A stretch of 57,226 bases of DNA from an uncultured Clostridia bacterium (GTDB taxonomy: Bacteria > Bacillota > Clostridia > Lachnospirales > Lachnospiraceae): NCBI GenBank assembly GCA_948467395.1, contig CAOKDX010000021.1, positions 1 to 57,226 of the forward strand, written 5' to 3'. A model generated the notes under the pieces. The model did not search any database and was not told where the DNA came from. It was given only the letters and a program-made list of their open reading frames with translations. A program made the translations under genes and the position numbers. Shown here piece by piece: positions 8,537 through 17,760 of the stretch; position 1 is the first letter of the stretch; each line of letters starts with the position of its first letter.

Positions 8537-9670
8537 CTATCCTTTCCAGATGGAGGACCATTTAGTAAAGGTTCTCCGTCTGTTTTTCTGCTGATATGCC
8601 CGCACCCTGAAATAATAAGTATTCCCTGATAACCCTTTGATGGTAATATTGTTCTTTCCGGTTCTCTTTTTCTTCGCTCTTTTCATAGATCTGGTCTTCG
8701 CATACTGAATCTCATACGCCCTTGCGCCGGCTGCCGGCGCCCATTTCACATACGCCCTGTGTGCCTTCCTCTTTCTCTTCAGCTTCTGAAGCCTTATTCT
8801 TCTCTTTGAAAAAACCTTTACCCGCCGATAGATCAAAGAGGGTTTTGATACCATTCTGGTTATAACAACCGGTTCCCTTTTATCCTCTTTTTCTCCCCCG
8901 GGTTCTTGGGCAGGCTTCGTAATTCCGATACCGGAATCGGGTATATCCGGAGTATTCCCGGTATCCGGCGGTACTTTTTTCTCCCTCACTGTTACCTGTC
9001 CACACTGCGGCAGTGTCACGGGCTCATTCAACCGCAGGTCTGCCGGCGTAAATGTGACGTCGTATGTCCCCGTACCGGGCTCCGGTATCAGTTCCTGCTG
9101 TGCAAATGACCACACACCCTCCACCGACGATTTCCAGTAAACCCGTTCCGGTACGACTGCCGACCGGGACAATGGCTGCCCGCTCTCGATATCCTCTCCC
9201 CGAAGACACAGTTCCCCCGTTTTCTCTATGTATGGAATATGACGGCGGAACCTGCCGCCATATTCAGTAACCAGTGCCCCACTGCCGGACACCCTTGATT
9301 CCGGGTCAGATGCATCCAGAATCCCCATGACCCTCGCCGTTCCCTCCATCCACAGCTCAACACCCTTCAATGTAAAACAAACCCCGGCTGGTACTATCAC
9401 CGTCACATTGTGCGGGAGATAGATAAAACCGCCATAATCCCGTCCTATGACATTCTGATCACCCTTTACCGTCAGAGTACCGCCGTATTTTTTGCACATG
9501 TCCACTGCTTCGATAAAGCTGTCTGTCTCACCCTGTTTTCCTCTTTCGGTCTCATAACAAAAAGGCACAGTCTCTGCCTCTGCTGGCACACTTTGGAAAA
9601 AACAGCACGCTGCCGACAATAAGGCAGCCAACAATAGTATTCCCCTCAATCTCCCCGTTCGTATCCCCAT
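8537..9670 (-). CDS. Secreted protein with C-terminal fibronectin type III domain
   Basis: 377 aa from the ATG after GGGGGAG. The N-terminus is a clear signal peptide: basic n-region MGIRTGRLR, hydrophobic core ILLLAALLSAACCFF, likely cleavage after AEA. Residues about 35-190 resemble a beta-rich domain with GG turns (GGTLTVKGDQNVI, NVTVIVPAGVCFTLKG) as in parallel-beta-helix surface proteins. A Pro/Asp-rich linker follows (about 235-270). The C-terminus (about 295-377) is an FN3-like domain (VKWAPAAGARAYEIQYA, YYFRVRAYQ) preceded by a highly basic stretch. There is no sortase motif. The function is unknown; a wall-associated or matrix role is a guess from the domains. Confidence 0.7.
   Translation of the reverse strand: MGIRTGRLRGILLLAALLSAACCFFQSVPAEAETVPFCYETERGKQGETDSFIEAVDMCKKYGGTLTVKGDQNVIGRDYGGFIYLPHNVTVIVPAGVCFTLKGVELWMEGTARVMGILDASDPESRVSGSGALVTEYGGRFRRHIPYIEKTGELCLRGEDIESGQPLSRSAVVPERVYWKSSVEGVWSFAQQELIPEPGTGTYDVTFTPADLRLNEPVTLPQCGQVTVREKKVPPDTGNTPDIPDSGIGITKPAQEPGGEKEDKREPVVITRMVSKPSLIYRRVKVFSKRRIRLQKLKRKRKAHRAYVKWAPAAGARAYEIQYAKTRSMKRAKKKRTGKNNITIKGLSGNTYYFRVRAYQQKNRRRTFTKWSSIWKG
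8547..8587 (+). terminator. lysA terminator embedded in the converging gene
   Basis: CAGATGGAGGACC and GGTTCTCCGTCTG form a 13-bp stem (two G-U type pairs on the plus transcript) with a 10-base loop, then TTTTT. The stem lies inside the last codons of the converging minus-strand gene. Confidence 0.8.
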
Positions 9671-9742
9671 ATACGCTCCCCCTTCTTCTACATATATAGT
9701 ATGTTTCACCAAAAAACAACAATATATAGTGTTTGGTTTCCA

Positions 9743-9771
9743 GTCTAACACAATCTGCCGCGTTATGTCAA
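9743..9771 (-). promoter_or_regulatory. Putative promoter of the secreted FN3 protein
   Basis: On the minus strand TTGACA, 17 bases, TTAGAC. The minus-35 is perfect and the minus-10 is weak. It lies between the serS terminator and the signal-peptide gene, where a new promoter is expected. Confidence 0.5.
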
Positions 9772-9774
9772 TAG

Positions 9775-9815
9775 AAAAAACTCCAGACAGATCCGAATCC
9801 GGATTGTTTGGAGTT
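9775..9815 (-). terminator. serS terminator
   Basis: On the minus strand AAACTCCAAACAATCCG pairs with CGGATCTGTCTGGAGTTT (two mismatches, GATT loop) and is followed by TTTTTT. It closes the serS transcript. Confidence 0.85.
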
Positions 9816-9842
9816 TCCCTTTTCTTCTATTCATTTTCCGTC

Positions 9843-11129
9843 CTATCGGACTACTTCTAAACACGCCTTTCCACCCATATATGGCCGCAGCGCTTCAGGT
9901 ATATTAACAGAACCATCTTCATTCAGATTATTTTCCAGAAAAGCGATCAGCATGCGCGGCGGCGCCACGACGGTATTGTTCAGGGTGTGGGCAAAATATT
10001 TTCCGCTCTCTCCCACAACCCGGATCTTTAGGCGTCTTGCCTGGGCGTCTCCCAGATTGGAACAGCTCCCCACTTCAAAATATTTCTTCTGGCGCGGAGA
10101 CCACGCCTCTACATCCACCGACTTCACTTTCAGATCTGCCAGATCCCCGGAACAGCATTCCAGGGTGCGCACCGGTATATCCAGAGTGCGGAAGAGATCC
10201 ACCGTATTCTGCCACAGCTTATCAAACCACAATTTACTCTCCTCCGGCCTGCAGACAACGATCATCTCCTGTTTCTCGAACTGATGGATCCGGTAGACGC
10301 CTCGCTCCTCGATCCCATGCGCCCCCTTCTCCTTGCGGAAACACGGGGAATAGCTGGTCAGCGTCTTAGGCAGCTCCGTATCCGGTATGATCTTATCAAT
10401 AAATTTACCGATCATGGAATGCTCGCTTGTTCCGATCAGGTATAAATCCTCTCCCTCAATCTTGTACATCATGGCATCCATCTCATCAAAGGACATCACA
10501 CCTGTCACAACATTGGACCGAATCATAAAAGGCGGTACGCAGTAGGTAAAGCCGCGGTCAATCATAAAGTCCCTGGCATAAGTGATCACGGCGGAGTGGA
10601 GCCGTGCGATATCACCCATAAAATAATAGAATCCATTTCCCGCAACATCCCTTGCCGCATCCAGGTCTATGCCGTCAAACCGTTCCATAATATCCGTATG
10701 ATAGGGAATTTCAAAGTCTGGCACCACGGGTTCACCGAATCGCTCTAGCTCCACATTATCACTGTCATCCTTTCCAATGGGAACACTTGGATCAATGATA
10801 TTGGGAATCACCATCATAAGCTCATTGATCTTCTCAGCCAGCTCGGCTTCTTTCTTCTCCAAAACAGCCAGCTCCTGAGCGTAACCGGCAATCTCTGCTT
10901 TCAATGCCTCTGCCTCTTCCTTCTTTCCCTGGCCCATCAGAGCCCCGATCTGTTTGGAATTCTTTTTTCTCAGGGCACGGAGGTCATCCGCTCTTTGCTG
11001 GGTCTCACGGCGCTCCCTGTCAAACTCTATGACCTCGTCCACCATCGACAGCTTGCGGTCCTGAAATTTATTTTTAATGTTCTCCTTTACGATATCGGGA
11101 TTCTCCCGTAAAAATTTAATGTCTAACAT
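9843..11129 (-). CDS. serS: Seryl-tRNA synthetase
   Basis: 428 aa from ATG after AGGAGGAG; upstream in-frame codons have no site and do not belong to the family. It charges tRNA-Ser. The N-terminal coiled-coil tRNA-binding arm (about 30-105, MVDEVIEFDRERRETQQRAD onward) is followed by the class II core: motif 1 around IARLHSAVITYARDF, motif 2 SPCFRKEKG with the loop GVYRIHQFEK, and motif 3 NNTVVAPPRMLIAFLEN, a normal ending. No T-box leader fits in the 82 bases before it, so it may be co-transcribed with the neuB-like gene upstream. Confidence 0.97.
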   Translation of the reverse strand: MLDIKFLRENPDIVKENIKNKFQDRKLSMVDEVIEFDRERRETQQRADDLRALRKKNSKQIGALMGQGKKEEAEALKAEIAGYAQELAVLEKKEAELAEKINELMMVIPNIIDPSVPIGKDDSDNVELERFGEPVVPDFEIPYHTDIMERFDGIDLDAARDVAGNGFYYFMGDIARLHSAVITYARDFMIDRGFTYCVPPFMIRSNVVTGVMSFDEMDAMMYKIEGEDLYLIGTSEHSMIGKFIDKIIPDTELPKTLTSYSPCFRKEKGAHGIEERGVYRIHQFEKQEMIVVCRPEESKLWFDKLWQNTVDLFRTLDIPVRTLECCSGDLADLKVKSVDVEAWSPRQKKYFEVGSCSNLGDAQARRLKIRVVGESGKYFAHTLNNTVVAPPRMLIAFLENNLNEDGSVNIPEALRPYMGGKACLEVVR

Positions 11130-11211
11130 GGCTCTCCTCCTGTATTTCATGTACCGATTATACAACACATCGAAACCGGTTGCAAGGGCTCCGGGACGTT
11201 TGTACAATATT

Positions 11212-12240
11212 TCAGTGAAAATCCTCTTCCTTTAATAATACATTTTCATCAATATCCTGCGCCGCATACCTTCCGATCACTTCCTTCATCCGATAAGCGG
11301 GAATTCCCGTCCCTGGACGCTTGGACCAGATCATATCCTCTTCGATTCTCTGCCCCTTCTTGATGGGGCATTTTGTCACAAGGCTGCGGAACGCCCACCT
11401 GCGCGTCTGCTCCTCCTCCGGATGTACCTTTTTCTGATTCCCCAGCGCGCTCTCAATCTTACGGATGCCGTCCACCAGATGATAGAGATCATGAAAATCA
11501 ATGGAAACCGGCTGATCCGGCGCCTGTAGCTTTTTGTCCAGAATCACATGCTTTTCTATAATATTGGCCCCCAGTGTGACGGCGCCAAAGGAAGTGTACA
11601 GATCCGGCGTATGGTCAGAATGCCCGATCACCGTATCCGGAAAGAATTTCTGCATCTCACTGATAAAATTCAGGTTAATATCCTCATAATTGGGGGGATA
11701 TTCAGAAATGCAGTTGGTAAAGGCCAGCTGCACATCCGCCTGGGACAGGATGTCATATGTCCGCCGGATTTCCTCTGGCGTACACATACCAGTTGAAATA
11801 ATCATCGGTTTCCGAAGCCGTGCGATCCGGACAAGCGTAGGGATATCCGTCATCTCGCCGGAACCAATCTTAAAGGCGTCAACCCCCAGCGCATCCAGCT
11901 CATAGGCAGCCTTCAGAGAAAAGGGCGTGCAGAGATACTGAATGCCAATTTTCTTACAATAGTCCATCAGCTCTTTATGCTGTTTTAAAGACAGCGCATG
12001 CTGCTTTAGAAAATCATACAGCGGCATATCAAACCGTTCGGCCGCCGGCACATTCGGAAGCATCTCCTCATCCGGAAGGTGATGCTGGAATTTAATGCAA
12101 TCGGCTCCCGCCAGTCGGGCCAGGCGGCACATTTCCATTGCCGCATCCACATCACCCATATGATTGTCACTTGCCTCTGCAATTATGTATGCGGGATATT
12201 CGGAACCGATCCTTCTCTTCCCAATCTGAATCTCACTCAT
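11212..12240 (-). CDS. NeuB-family nonulosonate synthase with SAF domain
   Basis: 342 aa from ATG after GGGGGTG. A TIM barrel of the NeuB type (YIIAEASDNHMGDVDAA, GADCIKFQHHLPDEE, FKIGSGEMTDIPTL, VIGHSDHTPD, IIEKHVILDK) is followed by a C-terminal SAF/antifreeze-like domain (about 285-342, VTKCPIKKGQRIEEDMIWSKRPG). The family condenses PEP with an N-acyl-mannosamine or similar sugar to give sialic, legionaminic or pseudaminic acid; the exact substrate cannot be fixed. It is an orphan: no NeuA, NeuC or transferase lies beside it, and the nearest NeuA is more than 30 kb away. It is 82 bases upstream of serS on the same strand. Confidence 0.85.
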   Translation of the reverse strand: MSEIQIGKRRIGSEYPAYIIAEASDNHMGDVDAAMEMCRLARLAGADCIKFQHHLPDEEMLPNVPAAERFDMPLYDFLKQHALSLKQHKELMDYCKKIGIQYLCTPFSLKAAYELDALGVDAFKIGSGEMTDIPTLVRIARLRKPMIISTGMCTPEEIRRTYDILSQADVQLAFTNCISEYPPNYEDINLNFISEMQKFFPDTVIGHSDHTPDLYTSFGAVTLGANIIEKHVILDKKLQAPDQPVSIDFHDLYHLVDGIRKIESALGNQKKVHPEEEQTRRWAFRSLVTKCPIKKGQRIEEDMIWSKRPGTGIPAYRMKEVIGRYAAQDIDENVLLKEEDFH

Positions 12241-12335
12241 AAGCACACCCCCTGCCAGCCTTTACCAGTATTATATCGGCTTTTCCAAAAACGGTCAAGG
12301 CAGGAACTGTTAATATCAGCCACCTCATCCAGAAT

Positions 12336-12364
12336 TTGACACCTGACGCAATTTTTGATATCCT
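12336..12364 (+). promoter_or_regulatory. Promoter of the alanine symporter gene
   Basis: TTGACA, 17 bases, TATCCT, about 37 bases upstream of the AGGAGGT site. Confidence 0.6.
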
Positions 12365-12400
12365 TTTTTATATTGAATCTGTGAGGAGGTATTTTCTAAT

Positions 12401-14071
12401 ATGGAAATAATCGCAAATATTTTATCTGCTGTGGACAGCTTCGTCTGGGGACCCGTCATGCTGGTGCTGCTTGTGGGCACAGGGATCTTTCTCACCATCC
12501 GCACCGGTTTTCTTGGCTGGCGCAATCTGCCCTATGCATTGCGCAGTGGTCTTGGACGGGACGCCCGTACTACGAAAAGAGGAGAGGGAGATATCTCTCC
12601 CTTCTCCGCACTGACTACCGCTCTCGCCGCCACCATCGGAACCGGAAACATCGTCGGTGTTGCCACCGCCATGGTATCCGGCGGTCCCGGCGCCCTGATC
12701 TGGATGTGGCTCTCGGCTTTCTTTGGTCTCACATCCAAATTCAGCGAGTGTATGCTGGCCATTAAATACCGTGAAGTCAATGAAGCCGGAGAAATGTCCG
12801 GCGGCCCGATGTACACAATGAAGCATGCTTTCAAAAACAAAAAGGCCGGCGCGGTCCTGGGATGGTTCTTCGCCCTGTTCGCCGTCTTCGCCTCTTTCGG
12901 TATCGGCAACCTGACACAGGCAAATTCCATCGCCTCAGCCGTTCATTCCACCTTCGGCGTCCCTCTCTGGGTACTGGGCATCATTATCACCGCCCTAGCA
13001 CTGGTCATTATCGTGGGAGGCATCAAGTCCATCTCCCGGGTATCCCAGGTCGTTGTGCCGCTGATGGCCGTATTTTATATACTCGCCGGTCTTGTCGTGA
13101 TCATAATCAATATTGAAAATGTACCGGCTGGCATCACTATGATCGTGAAAATGGCCTTCAGCCCCCAGGCCGTCGGAGGCGGCTTATGCGGCAGCATTAC
13201 GGCGGCCATGATGAACGCCATGCGGTATGGCGTCGCCCGCGGCGTATTCTCCAATGAAGCGGGCATGGGCTCTGCCGCCATCACTGCGGCAGCAGCCACC
13301 ACAGACAGTCCGGTACGCCAGGGCTATATCAATATGACAGGAACCTTCTGGGATACCATTGTAGTCTGCACCATCACCGGTCTTTGCATCGCCAGTTCCG
13401 GTGTACTTGGTACGGTAGAAGCTTCACCTGATATAACCGGAAGCTATACTGTAGAAGCTTCCCGGATTATTTTGATGGAACAAAATAGTAAGAATATGGA
13501 ATATAAAATGAAGACAGATCAGAATGAAAAAGGCGAGTCGGTCCTTTTGCTGGTCCCGGCGCAGGCAGCCTCTGATTCCCAGCCTATAACCCTGACAGCC
13601 ACAGAAAATGCCTCCGCAACAGACTTAAACGGTACATATCAGGACAGCGGTCTCAATGAATATACCTTCCTGCCGGACGGCACCTATGAATACCATGCCC
13701 TTCTCACCGGATCTGCCCTGACCATCGCCGTCTTTGAGAACGCCCTTGGCTCTCCCGGAGGCTGGCTTGTCTGCATCGGCATCGCCCTGTTCGCCTTCTC
13801 CACCATCCTCGGCTGGGAATATCACGGCGAGAAAGCCTTTGAATATCTTCTTAAGACGCACAAATATAATATGATCTACCGGATCTTCTTCTCCCTGATC
13901 GCCTATATCGGGGCGACGACGACACTGCAGATCGTATGGGATTTCTCTGACATCGCCAATGCGCTGATGGCCGTGCCCAATCTGATCTGCCTGCTGGCAC
14001 TGAGCGGTGTGGTGGCAAAGGACATGAAGGAATTCCAGAGTGTCATCAAAAGTGAAAGGAAGAGGGCGTGA
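12401..14071 (+). CDS. AGCS-family sodium:alanine symporter with an inserted loop domain
   Basis: 556 aa, ATG after AGGAGGT. The signature region of the alanine/glycine:cation symporters is clear (FSALTTALAATIGTGNIVGV, then MWLSAFFGLTSKFSECML, YGVARGVFSNEAGMGSA), and the C-terminal helices end normally (STILGWEYHGEKAFEYL). Family members are about 450-480 aa. The excess is a roughly 100-residue hydrophilic insert at residues 336-434, between helices, with beta-type repeats such as LNGTYQDSGLNEYTFLPDG. It probably imports alanine or glycine with Na+. The insert probably faces outward, judged from its place in the fold. Codon use in the insert looks slightly more AT-rich than its flanks. Confidence 0.9.
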   Translation: MEIIANILSAVDSFVWGPVMLVLLVGTGIFLTIRTGFLGWRNLPYALRSGLGRDARTTKRGEGDISPFSALTTALAATIGTGNIVGVATAMVSGGPGALIWMWLSAFFGLTSKFSECMLAIKYREVNEAGEMSGGPMYTMKHAFKNKKAGAVLGWFFALFAVFASFGIGNLTQANSIASAVHSTFGVPLWVLGIIITALALVIIVGGIKSISRVSQVVVPLMAVFYILAGLVVIIINIENVPAGITMIVKMAFSPQAVGGGLCGSITAAMMNAMRYGVARGVFSNEAGMGSAAITAAAATTDSPVRQGYINMTGTFWDTIVVCTITGLCIASSGVLGTVEASPDITGSYTVEASRIILMEQNSKNMEYKMKTDQNEKGESVLLLVPAQAASDSQPITLTATENASATDLNGTYQDSGLNEYTFLPDGTYEYHALLTGSALTIAVFENALGSPGGWLVCIGIALFAFSTILGWEYHGEKAFEYLLKTHKYNMIYRIFFSLIAYIGATTTLQIVWDFSDIANALMAVPNLICLLALSGVVAKDMKEFQSVIKSERKRA

Positions 14072-14093
14072 ATAAAAGACTGGTCTTACGCTG

Positions 14094-14127
14094 GCGCAGC
14101 GGCGCCAATTGATAACCACCGCTGCGC
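14094..14127. terminator. Hairpin between converging genes
   Basis: GCGCAGCGG and CCGCTGCGC form a perfect 9-bp stem between the symporter and the converging aminopeptidase gene, touching the stop codon of the latter. There is no strong T run, so terminator activity is uncertain. Confidence 0.4.
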
Positions 14128-15437
14128 TATATCCTCCACAACCCGTCCTTTAACTGGCGGATCCCGCTCTCATAAAAGGCCCGGACCGCTTTTATCATTT
14201 CTACCACATCCCGGCATCCCGCCGTCTCTACCGCACTGTGCATCGCCAGCTGGGGAAGGCCGATATCCAGCATCGGGATACTGAGCTGGCGGCTCAATAG
14301 ATTTCCCAGAGTACTCCCCCCTGGCACATCGGCCCGGTTGGCAAAATGCTGTACCGGAATCTTCTGCCGCCGGCACATCTCTTCAAATGCTGCCGCCGTC
14401 AGTCCTGTGGTTGTATACTTCTGGCTGGCGCTGTACTTGATCACGATCCCTCCATTAAGGAGTACCGGAAATTCCTGGTCGCTTTTGGCCGGAAGGTTCG
14501 GATGGATGGCGTGGGCATTATCCGCACTGACCAAAAGGCTGCGGCTTCTGACCCGCGCGCTCTGCTCGGCAGACATGCCCAGCTTCTCTTCAATCCGGGT
14601 CAGAACCTCTGGGAGAAATGAGCCCATGGCTCCCTGCCGCGTACCGCTCCCCACCTCTTCGTTGTCAAACATGCACCAGATATCCAATATATCTGACTGA
14701 CCTTTCCCAGACAGGTCCGCCTGCAGAAAGCCCTGCAGGGAAGTCCAGGCACAGGCGAGATCGTCAATCCGGGGGGACATATAATATTCCTTGTCTACCC
14801 CCACTGTAACTGCCTTCTGACCTGCTGTCAGCAGAAGATCCATGTCCAGCAGCTCCGCCGCGGAAGAAAGCCCCGCCCTTCCAGCAATATAATCCAAGAG
14901 CTCCGCCGTCCCTCCGCCATAGACCGGCTGGAGGTCAATTTGAGGATTATAAACATATCCTTTATTGATTTCCCGGTTGAAATGAATGGCAAGATTTGGT
15001 ATCACGAAAATATCCCGGTCCGCCTGCACCAGCCTTGTCTCCACGCCATCCGGCGTCCTCGCGATAACGCGGCCGGCGAAGGACAGGGGACGGTCCAGCC
15101 AGCTGGAAAGAATCATCCCTCCATAGCCCTCCACCTCAGCCCTGGCATAATATTTCCCCTCCGATCTGCTCTTCTTGATCCGGAATGCGGGGGAATCACT
15201 GTGACTGGCTGTCATATGACAGCAGGCCGTCTCGCCTTCCGGAATCCGAAAGGCGATAACACTGGACTGGTTCCTCGTGACATAATAGCGGCCGCCGGGC
15301 TTCAGGTCCCAGCGCCCGCTTTCCTCCAGTCCCTGAAATCCTTCCTGTCCAAGCATTTGTTCACAGCTCCGGACGGCGTGGAACGGACTCACACCTTGAT
15401 CCAAAAAGTCAAAAAGCTCCCGCATCACCTTTTCCAT
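14127..15437 (-). CDS. apeB: M18-family aminopeptidase (aspartyl aminopeptidase type)
   Basis: 436 aa, ATG nine bases after AAGGAGGT. Cytosolic dizinc aminopeptidase of family M18. Metal and catalytic motifs are visible: TASHSDSPAF (first His and Asp), the PRIDDLACAW segment, CMFDNEEVGSG (Glu pair), LLVSADNAHAIHPN, and MHSAVETAG near the end. It removes N-terminal residues, acidic ones preferentially in characterised members. It is the last gene of a long co-oriented series running from ireB (22733) through birA and hflX. Confidence 0.92.
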   Translation of the reverse strand: MEKVMRELFDFLDQGVSPFHAVRSCEQMLGQEGFQGLEESGRWDLKPGGRYYVTRNQSSVIAFRIPEGETACCHMTASHSDSPAFRIKKSRSEGKYYARAEVEGYGGMILSSWLDRPLSFAGRVIARTPDGVETRLVQADRDIFVIPNLAIHFNREINKGYVYNPQIDLQPVYGGGTAELLDYIAGRAGLSSAAELLDMDLLLTAGQKAVTVGVDKEYYMSPRIDDLACAWTSLQGFLQADLSGKGQSDILDIWCMFDNEEVGSGTRQGAMGSFLPEVLTRIEEKLGMSAEQSARVRSRSLLVSADNAHAIHPNLPAKSDQEFPVLLNGGIVIKYSASQKYTTTGLTAAAFEEMCRRQKIPVQHFANRADVPGGSTLGNLLSRQLSIPMLDIGLPQLAMHSAVETAGCRDVVEMIKAVRAFYESGIRQLKDGLWRI

Positions 15438-15474
15438 TTACCCATAACCTCCTTACCGGCGCTGCCGCACTTCC

Positions 15475-16743
15475 TCAGCTAAGGAACGGCGGCACTTCCG
15501 CCTCCACATAGATTCCATCCTCCCGGTAATCTTCCTTTTCCAGCCTGCCATACTGGCGGATCTTCTGGATCTGCCCGGCATCCGCATAGGGAATCAGCTT
15601 TTCGATCCGAACAAAGCCCTCATTTAATAATGTCTCTATCTTTTCCAGCAGCGTGTCCAGCCCGGTACCCTCTCTGGCAGAAATGGACAGACATGCGTCA
15701 CTCCGCAGGTCTTTCAGGGAATCGCGGCCATCCCCGCTGAGCCGGTCGATCTTATTAAATGCGGTGATAACTGGTTTATCTTCGACGGCAAGCTCCTTTA
15801 ATGTCTCATAAACAACCGCCATCTGGAAATCATGTTCCGGATTGGAGGCGTCTACTACGTGCAGGATCAGGTCCGCATACTTCGCTTCTTCAAGTGTAGA
15901 ACGAAAGGCCTGCACCAGCGGATGGGGCAGTTTGCTGATGAATCCCACCGTATCGGTAAAAAGAATCTTCTGGCCGTTCTCCAGCTGCCGCTCTCTGGTG
16001 GTGGGATCCAGCGTTGCAAATAACATATCCTCCTCCAGCACCTTTGCCTCCGTTAATGTATTCAGCAGGGTAGACTTTCCGGCATTTGTATATCCCACAA
16101 TGGCCACCGTGGGCATCTGGTTCCTGCTGCGCTGCCGGCGCATTGTATCCCGGTTCTGCACCAGTTCCTTTAGCTGCCGGTTCAACACGGAAATCCGTTC
16201 CCGGATCAGCCTTCGGTCCATCTCCAGCTTTTTCTCACCTGGTCCGCGGGTGCCGATGCCGCCGCCGAGACGCGACAGGGATTTCCCCAGTCCGGTGAGG
16301 CGCGATGAACGGTATCGAAGCTGGGCCAGCTCCACCTGAAGCTTACCCTCACTTGTGCTGGCATGAGCAGCGAATATATCCAGTATCAAAACCGTTCTGT
16401 CGATCACCTTGCAGGAGAGCTCCTCCTGCAGATTGGAGATCTGAGCCGGGGACAGCTCATCATCACAGACAATGGCATCGGCACAAAGAGAGTCTGCCAT
16501 TTCCCGCAATTCCTCTATCTTCCCTCTTCCGATATACGTGCCCGGATGGACCGCTTCCCGGTTCTGGACCAGGCGTCCCACAGTCCTGGCTCCGGCGGTA
16601 TCTGCCAGCTCCTGCAATTCATCCAGTGATTTTTCTACACTTGTAGATGCCTGAAATTCCCAACGGTTTGGTGCCGCTCCGGAATCCACTGCCACCAGTA
16701 TGATCCGTTCCCTCTCCTCTGCTGTCTCAAACGTTCTTTCCAT
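15475..16743 (-). CDS. hflX: Ribosome-associated GTPase HflX
   Basis: 422 aa, ATG after GGGAGGT. The N-terminal HflX subdomain (TYIGRGKIEEL, VCDDELSPAQISNL, DRTVLILDIFA) and a glycine-rich linker (RLGGGIGTRGPGEK) precede a TRAFAC G domain with G1 GYTNAGKSTLLN, G2/G3 FATLDPTTR and DTVGFI, and G4 NKID. HflX splits stalled or hibernating 70S ribosomes under stress. It is 18 bases from birA upstream and 37 bases from apeB downstream. Confidence 0.95.
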   Translation of the reverse strand: MERTFETAEERERIILVAVDSGAAPNRWEFQASTSVEKSLDELQELADTAGARTVGRLVQNREAVHPGTYIGRGKIEELREMADSLCADAIVCDDELSPAQISNLQEELSCKVIDRTVLILDIFAAHASTSEGKLQVELAQLRYRSSRLTGLGKSLSRLGGGIGTRGPGEKKLEMDRRLIRERISVLNRQLKELVQNRDTMRRQRSRNQMPTVAIVGYTNAGKSTLLNTLTEAKVLEEDMLFATLDPTTRERQLENGQKILFTDTVGFISKLPHPLVQAFRSTLEEAKYADLILHVVDASNPEHDFQMAVVYETLKELAVEDKPVITAFNKIDRLSGDGRDSLKDLRSDACLSISAREGTGLDTLLEKIETLLNEGFVRIEKLIPYADAGQIQKIRQYGRLEKEDYREDGIYVEAEVPPFLS

Positions 16744-16761
16744 GAATCAACCTCCCAGTCT

Positions 16762-17760
16762 TCAGTCAACGGGCCGCAGCGTAATCTCACCGGTCCGCAG
16801 TACTTTTATATCTCCGTCCCTCAGCTGCACCATCAAACCGCCGTTCTCATCAATATCCAGAGCCGTTCCGTATTCCCACTCCTCGGGGTTATTAAAATCT
16901 ACACCTGTAGAGAATCGAACCTCCTTACCGATCACGCTGGACCAGCGCCGGTAATCATCCAGAAAGGTGCGCTGGGATAGTCCGTCATACAGCTCATATA
17001 ATTCATTCAGCACAGCCGCCGCCAGTGTATTCCGGGGCACCTTCTGTCCCTGTGTACAGACGGCTCCCACAATGTCGCTGAGCTCATCCGGATACCCTTC
17101 CTCCGGAGTGCGGTAATTGATGCCGATCCCAACAACGACCGTATCGATCCTTCCGGTCTCAAAATCGGAAACTGCCTCCGTAAGTATTCCGCAAATCTTC
17201 TTTCCATGCAGATATACATCATTCACCCACTTAATCTCCGGTTCTTCCTTTAGAACACGGCGGATGGCCCGGCAGACAGCCACCGATGCAGCTGTGGTCA
17301 CCAGGATAATATCCCTTGACTGGCCGGCATCCGGACGAAATAGGATGCTCATATAAATTCCCGTTCCTATCGGGGAGAAAAAGCCCCTGCCCTTCCTTCC
17401 CTTTCCGGCAGTCTGTGATTCCGCCAGGACCACAAGCCCATGGCGGGCACCTTCCAGGGCACGCCGCTTCACCTCCTGATTGGTGGAGTCCACACACTGA
17501 CAGACACAGATCTCCCGGCCCTGGTAGCCCTCCTTCAGGGCGGGAATGATTCCCTCTGCCGACAACACATCGTTATCGCCGGTGAGCCGGTATCCCCTGT
17601 TGTTAGCGGCATCCACCCGGTATCCCTGCTGTTTCAGTGCCTTTACCGCTTTCCACACTGCCGCCCGGGTCACACCCAGCCTGTCTGCAATATCCTGTCC
17701 TGACAGATTCCTGTCCCGGTTTGTCTCTAGCAGCTTTAAAACCTCCGTCTTTACACTCAC
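16762..17760 (-). CDS. birA: Bifunctional biotin ligase / biotin-responsive repressor
   Basis: 332 aa, GTG start after GGAGGTGGGG; the start overlaps the stop of trhP by four bases (GTGA), indicating translational coupling. Residues about 1-60 form a winged helix (LSGQDIADRLGVTRAAVWKAVK). The central ligase domain carries the biotinyl-AMP loop (GKGRKGRGF) and KWVNDVY. The C-terminal SH3-like domain ends the protein. It attaches biotin to carboxyl carrier proteins and, with the HTH, probably represses biotin genes. No biotin operon lies in the window. Confidence 0.93.
   Translation of the reverse strand: MSVKTEVLKLLETNRDRNLSGQDIADRLGVTRAAVWKAVKALKQQGYRVDAANNRGYRLTGDNDVLSAEGIIPALKEGYQGREICVCQCVDSTNQEVKRRALEGARHGLVVLAESQTAGKGRKGRGFFSPIGTGIYMSILFRPDAGQSRDIILVTTAASVAVCRAIRRVLKEEPEIKWVNDVYLHGKKICGILTEAVSDFETGRIDTVVVGIGINYRTPEEGYPDELSDIVGAVCTQGQKVPRNTLAAAVLNELYELYDGLSQRTFLDDYRRWSSVIGKEVRFSTGVDFNNPEEWEYGTALDIDENGGLMVQLRDGDIKVLRTGEITLRPVD

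Noticed and set aside
11130-11211. T-box leader for serS
   Set aside because: Only 82 bases separate serS from the upstream gene, and no T-box motif or specifier stem is visible.
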